Assembly (NCBI GenBank): GCA_004764695.1 | Contig: SMSO01000014.1 | Coordinates: forward strand, 3,361,148-3,425,147 | DNA length: 64,000 bases | DNA from: Schizochytrium sp. TIO01 | Lineage: Eukaryota; Sar; Bigyra; Thraustochytrida; Thraustochytriidae | Direction: 5' to 3' | Shown here: in pieces, positions 58,901-64,000 of the stretch | Position numbering within the stretch: the stretch's first letter is position 1 | Layout of the letters: the number at the start of each line of letters is the position of its first letter | Program-made: the position numbers and the translations under genes | Notes under the pieces: model-generated | The model's input: only the letters and a program-made list of their open reading frames with translations | The model's database searches: none | Told to the model about the DNA's origin: nothing

Positions 58901-59366
58901 GTCTCAGGTGTGCAAGCAATTCTCATGGCAGACAAACAGGACAGCCTTCAAACAAGCTGCAGTCGCTGCCCTCCTGCGAGGCCGATGGATGTCCGCGTCA
59001 GTGGGTGGCTGTCCGTCTGAGCTGATCGAGAGAGCAGCATGGTGTCATGGTGCACGTGCTCCGTACAACGTGCTGCCTGCTGTGCGTGGGTGCTGTGGTT
59101 GCGTTCATGAGCAACAAGTCATAGTCCGCATGCATTGTTAACCAATGAACTCACTCGCTCTCTCTCTGTCTCTGACTATCGAACCGATAAGTCCAAAAGA
59201 AGAAAGGCCTGTCTCGCTTTGGACGGGCTCACAAATTGGGCCAAAGCAGGAGGTCCGCGATTGGGGAAGTACTCAGAGCTCATAGATCCCCGACGGGTTT
59301 TGGCCCTCTCGGCAGCCTTCGTTCTTCGTCGGCGGCTTGCTCCAATGAATGGATGGAGGCACTTAA

Positions 59367-59395
59367 TCACTCACTCACTCACTCACTCACTCACT
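59367..59395. repeat. (ACTC)n run
   Basis: Seven ACTC units. Confidence 0.9.
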
Positions 59396-59567
59396 GATTC
59401 ATTCGTTCGAATGATCGCCACCGGGAAAGCAAGTGCGTTGAAAACGTGAGTGAAGCCAAGCGAAGCAACCGGCAAAGGCTCCGGTGCGTCGCAGAAAGTC
59501 GGGAACTGAAGTGCAGTTTTATAGATTTTCGATTCGATCGTTTGATGAGTGAGTGTGATCATTTCGC

Positions 59568-59926
59568 TTGTTTGTTTGTAATTGCTTGCAATTGTTTGTT
59601 TGTTTGTTTGTTTGAAATTGTTTGAAATTGTTTGAAATTGTTTGTTTGTTTGTTTGCTTGTTTGTTTGTTTGTTTGTAATTGCTTGCAATTGCTTGCAAT
59701 TGTTTGAAATTGTTTGTTTGTTTGTTTGTTTGTTTGTTTGTTTGTTTGTTTGTTTGTTTGTTTGTTTGTTTGTTTGTTTGTTTGTTTGTTTGTTTGTTTG
59801 TTTGTTTGTTTGTTTGTTTGTTTGTTTTTGTATTGCTTGCAATTGTTTGTTTGTTTGTTTGTTTGCTTGTTTGTTTGTTTGCTTGTTTGTTTGTTTGTTT
59901 GTTTGTAATTGCTTGTTTGCAGGTCG
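59568..59926. repeat. ~360-bp (TTTG)n minisatellite with AATTGCTTGC inserts
   Basis: TTTG units are broken repeatedly by AATTGCTTGCAATTG and GAAATTG segments, and about 29 units run without a break from 59711 to 59827. The segments recur in a higher-order pattern. Poly-Cys/Leu/Phe/Val ORFs on one strand and Lys/Gln/Thr/Asn ORFs on the other are products of the repeat. Confidence 0.92.
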
Positions 59927-60647
59927 AAGGTGAAGTACTTTGTCACGGCCGGCAGAGCGTAGATTGAGTGTTTCTTGGGTGAGGAGGTCCTTCACTGAGC
60001 CGATGATGCACATTGGTTTCCTTGATTCGAGAAAAGGAGTCATCGTCAATCCTGAAGATCTCGAGGAGACGTAAGAAGCAGGCGTGACGGCGACGGTTGT
60101 CTCGGATCACGCAGCGGCGGTTCCTGATTGGACGGGAAGCGAAGTGGTTAGTTTGAATCGCGTTGAGGTTTCAAGTCTTCTTCTTCGTGGAGACCGAGTG
60201 GAGAAGCCTTCTGCGCGAACGTACACAACACATATCTAGCAACACTGTCCAGGGCCGCTGACTTGTATGTATATATGTATTGTATTCGTTCTGCAAATTA
60301 CGAACGCCTCAGCGTCGTTCAATCCTTCGGAAACTTATTACTTCTACAACCGCGTGGCTAACAAAAGCGCCGCGGCCGTTGGGCAAGTTGTTGGGGACAT
60401 TCGAGGAGCTTTAAAAACAAGGCAAGCAAGCAACGACGGCAGGTTCCTAAGACACGACAGGCCTGTACTGATGCCTGCCACCAGTTTTTTGTTGACCTTT
60501 CCAGGAGTCTTGATGTTTATCATATGTTACTTTGGAGATAACAGGTAGGAAAGCTGGATGGACTTGAATGAAATACTTTCTATGAGTTCCTTTTATGATT
60601 TGTGATGTTAAAGGGAAAAGTAAATAGAAAAGTAAACAGTTATGCAT

Positions 60648-60649
60648 GA

Positions 60650-60681
<32 letters not shown>

Positions 60682-60684
60682 AAA
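60648..60684. repeat. (AAAG)n run
   Basis: About nine AAAG units. Confidence 0.9.
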
Positions 60685-63600
60685 TCACTCAGTTTACCTA
60701 CCTCGATAGTTTCGAACGCTTCCATTATGAATCTATGTTTATTTTATTATGACTCGCATGAGGCCACGGTAGGTCGATAGAGAGCGCCAGCTACTTAGTT
60801 CGTCAGTGGTTTGTAGCCAGTTAATCATGGTTCACCACTACTGGCCAACTGGTATAAATTAGTGCACTATCATACCTTTTCGATGAAGCTAAAAGAAACC
60901 AGTCCAACCTAGTTCTGTTTTGATTTCGTTAGATTGCGATCATTTTCTATTTTTATTTAAATGTAATAAAAGTCTAAGCAAAGCGAAGCCATTATTCTAC
61001 GGACCCACTTTTTAGTTTCACTAAATAAGAAGGAAGACTTTCGGATATATTCGAAGCAAAAATCGTCATGGATCTCAAAAAGCCAGGTTTAAGGTGACGT
61101 GATCCCTCGAATGTCGTCTAATCGTGACCACCTCAGGTGCCTGCCTGCCTGTCTGCCTTCGCGTTGTATCATAAAAAGCACCCCCGGAATGTTTCTTGGT
61201 TCACTTTAATTGCGCATACAGCAGCTACTAAGCTGTTGCAAGTGCAAAGTAAGTACTCTTAAATGTAACCGATCAATCCATCTTGGAACTCGCATCGCCT
61301 TTAACTCACATGGTGAGTTCACCTCGTCAAGTATTTGCGTTATCATTCAAAAGCCCCCAAAGAAAATATTTTACTTTTTTACACTCAGATGATCGTTCTC
61401 TACAAGTACAAGAGTTATCTACGAGCAAGTACTTTATCAGATACTTACTTCTGTCCTAATAGTGGCTTGCCTAGATCGAGGTTACTACAAGTTAATATTT
61501 TCCGGTTAATGATGTTTTATTTTCTATTTTGATAAATCACTAATAACAATAACGCTGCCCGCAAACGTATCGGGCACAGATTGATGTCGTCGCTTTTTCA
61601 AGAATCCAGGTCTGAGTCCCGCCACCTCAAAGGACTTATCTGGAGAAGGCTCTGGTGCGGGTCTGTACTTACTATGAGCGAAACATCCGCGCCTGGAATC
61701 ATTGCCTAATTTGGTTTGGTAAATAGAAAAGCATTGTGTATTTTGGATTTCACTTTAGTTCGAGATGAACATAAAGAATCCTTTACAAAAATACAATGGG
61801 AGGTATAAAAGAGGAGCACAGCAATGATTTGCGCAACAGCTGAGTTGATGATGATAAAGTAAACAGTGGCTATATTGTATGAACGTGCTCTAATTCAAGT
61901 ATTTATGAAATGTACTCACAAAAGATGTGGGCCTTGTGTTTTAGATAAGACGAAACAGACATAATGCCTCATATGAAAATTTTGCAAATCCGAAGAAGAT
62001 TAATTAATAGGTTGCATATGTGCAAGTTTTAACAATTGCTCTTAATAGCTCAGGCTAGAAACCATAGGCGGTCTGTACGACTTCGGATTGTGCACTCACC
62101 TACTGGATCAGGAGATATTACAGTTCAAACGTAAATGCTACAATGTGAACTTATAATAATGAATCATAAAGAGTGCCAAAACATGGGAGGTACACCTGAT
62201 TAATCTTTGGCTGGTGGTTTATGCTTCTAACGTCTTAAAATTCGTCTTGTCAAGGGAAAAGGGAAAAGTTTCCCCCCTAGCTTCGCTTCAATAGAGGCCG
62301 CTCTTTGAGTAGGACGGTTTGCTCAGGTATACGGAACGGTTCTTGGGTGAGCAGCCCAGCTCCACACATCTCGACCGCTACAAGACAAATTTCTTAAGTG
62401 CGTATGATACAAATGACATTTGACTAACGATATTTAACCGTCTTCCTCCCTCGCTGGGTCCAGGCTTTTTTCTTGTGCAAATCGCGAATAAATACTTTTA
62501 AGCGAACGTTTGATTAGTCTCCCCAGTTGACCCATTTACAGCAACAGTGAGTTTTTTTATCAAAAGTATATAAATCTAGTATGCCTTATATACAGCAATG
62601 AAATCCCGCCTTCAGATGAAACCTTAGTGAGCGGGTATTAGTATCCTTCACATGTGAAAATACCTTATTTTTCAGTTTAATAAAGGTAAGTAAACGCATT
62701 AAATTCTTAGAGAATTTCATTCAATGTTTTAGCAACAGCAAACGTTTCATGTACTCGGATTAACACTATACAGTTGCACCTGTCCTTGGACAAGGACACC
62801 ATATACATTTTAAAATATATATAATAAAAAAGAACCTGAATATGTTAATGTAATCATCTTCCTCAAACTGTTTTTCGTAGCGCTCTAAGAATACTATTCA
62901 CTTTTTTAAAATATAAAAAACTCTTTTAAAATATTTAATAAAATACATAACTATTAAATGGCCCGTGTTCTTGTAAACATATTCATATTTTTCTTTCATT
63001 ATTCATGAATTTGTTTTATTTTCAAATTAAAAATTAAACAATCTGTCAAAGAGTAATAAACCTTTTCTTCAAAATAATATTCATAGAGAGTTTGTATTTT
63101 TAATATCTCTTACTCTTTCTTATTCAGCACTTCTTGGTAATAGCTGTTGAGACTACAGTACTTCCCAGCAAAAGGCACATGTGTATACTATTTTCGAGTT
63201 TCAAATCGTAATTACTGGAAGAAGACAGGAAGCCAAAGTTGCAAAGGCGGTCAAAGATTCGATTTATGACTACTAAGGATCTAGGCATGGAGGCAGGGCC
63301 TCTTGAAAGGTTTTACTCTTGGTAAGACTAGACGATGCACTTGTAAATGCACGCCTTTACTCCCGTCAATTCGTTGTCTGGCCACCAATGACTGTGACCG
63401 AAGAAGGGCCCTCGTCTCGGTTGTTTTTCGCTTCGTCTCCATCCCAGTTGCTCCTTCCTTCTCCGTAGCCGAGAGATCGACTCGTACAGCTCTGGTGATG
63501 ACCATCGTTATCACCCTTTCGAGGCACACCCATAAGTTTAAGTCTGCTTTGCCGCGCTTCGCGTGCGTCAGTGAGTGGTAAGTATTTTAATTTTTAGGTA

Positions 63601-64000
63601 CCTAGGAGGATGTCTTACTTTTGCACTCTTTTTCCTTTTCTTTCTTTCTTTCTTTTTCTCTGTCCATCATTTGTTCCTTCGCAGTATCAGTAGGTACTTG
63701 GTACTAGAGATGGATCTATCTGCTGCTCCTTACGAAGGGGAAAGGAAAGCATCACCAAAACAAGCGCCAAGTGATTCCTTTAACTTCTCTCGCTCCCGAA
63801 GCAACAAACGCTCTCTCATGTGCGGACAATAGACGATGAAAGAACATCGACAAAACAAGCAGACTCACAGACCCTCATTGGCACTCGGGCTCTTATTTCT
63901 TCATTTCATTTTTATTTAAAAAATCGAAGGATGCTGCTGCTGCTTTCATGATGGCTAGAAGGGGGTGTATCACTCGACTTGGAAATGCGCACCACACAGC

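Noticed and set aside
59383-60049. ORFs of 176-187 codons rich in Lys, Gln, Thr and Asn
   Set aside because: They are made entirely by the TTTG tetranucleotide array; such repeats keep all frames open.

Overview
The window looks like nuclear DNA of a flagellated, mitochondriate microbial eukaryote. Nine protein genes are recognisable and none needs an intron. They include a mitochondrial alternative oxidase, a central-pair flagellar protein of the SPEF2/CPC1 type, a kinesin-like coiled-coil protein, KRE2/MNT1-type (GT15) and FUT8-like (GT23) Golgi glycosyltransferases, PTAR1, APE2 and an ARM-repeat protein. Flagellar genes, AOX, a GT15 enzyme and intronless genes together would suit a heterokont such as a labyrinthulomycete. 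That placement is inference; nothing in the window proves it.

Layout: 1-1783, 3' part of an ARM-repeat gene (+). 1784-13040, about 11 kb with no convincing gene, holding a TTAGG block, a 57-bp tandem duplication and a perfect hairpin. 13041-14018, AOX (+). 14832-18273, kinesin-like protein (+, one 1-nt frame break), convergent with SPEF2-like (-, 18474-21926). 23995-26787, a GT15-GT23 fusion (+), convergent with a second GT23-like gene (-, 27236-29509). 29510-34278, gene-free, ending in three copies of a ~150-bp repeat just before PTAR1 (+, 34279-35553), which is convergent with APE2 (-, 35828-38302). 39318-41142 (-), an N/Q-rich protein with a BRO-N-like domain, also split by one extra nucleotide. 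41143-64000, about 23 kb without a credible gene, filled with many different, mostly tetranucleotide, microsatellites.

How the genes relate: the convergent pairs share themes. The kinesin-like protein and SPEF2-like protein are both plausibly axonemal or basal-body proteins. The two glycosyltransferase genes share a GT23-like domain and both encode type II membrane proteins of the secretory pathway. PTAR1 and APE2 have no obvious link. The points most worth a second look are the GT15-GT23 fusion, the kinesin fold with degraded nucleotide-binding motifs, two +1 frame breaks that both have the form AAA-purine-GCT, the prion-like BRO-N protein, and the microsatellite-saturated gene desert.
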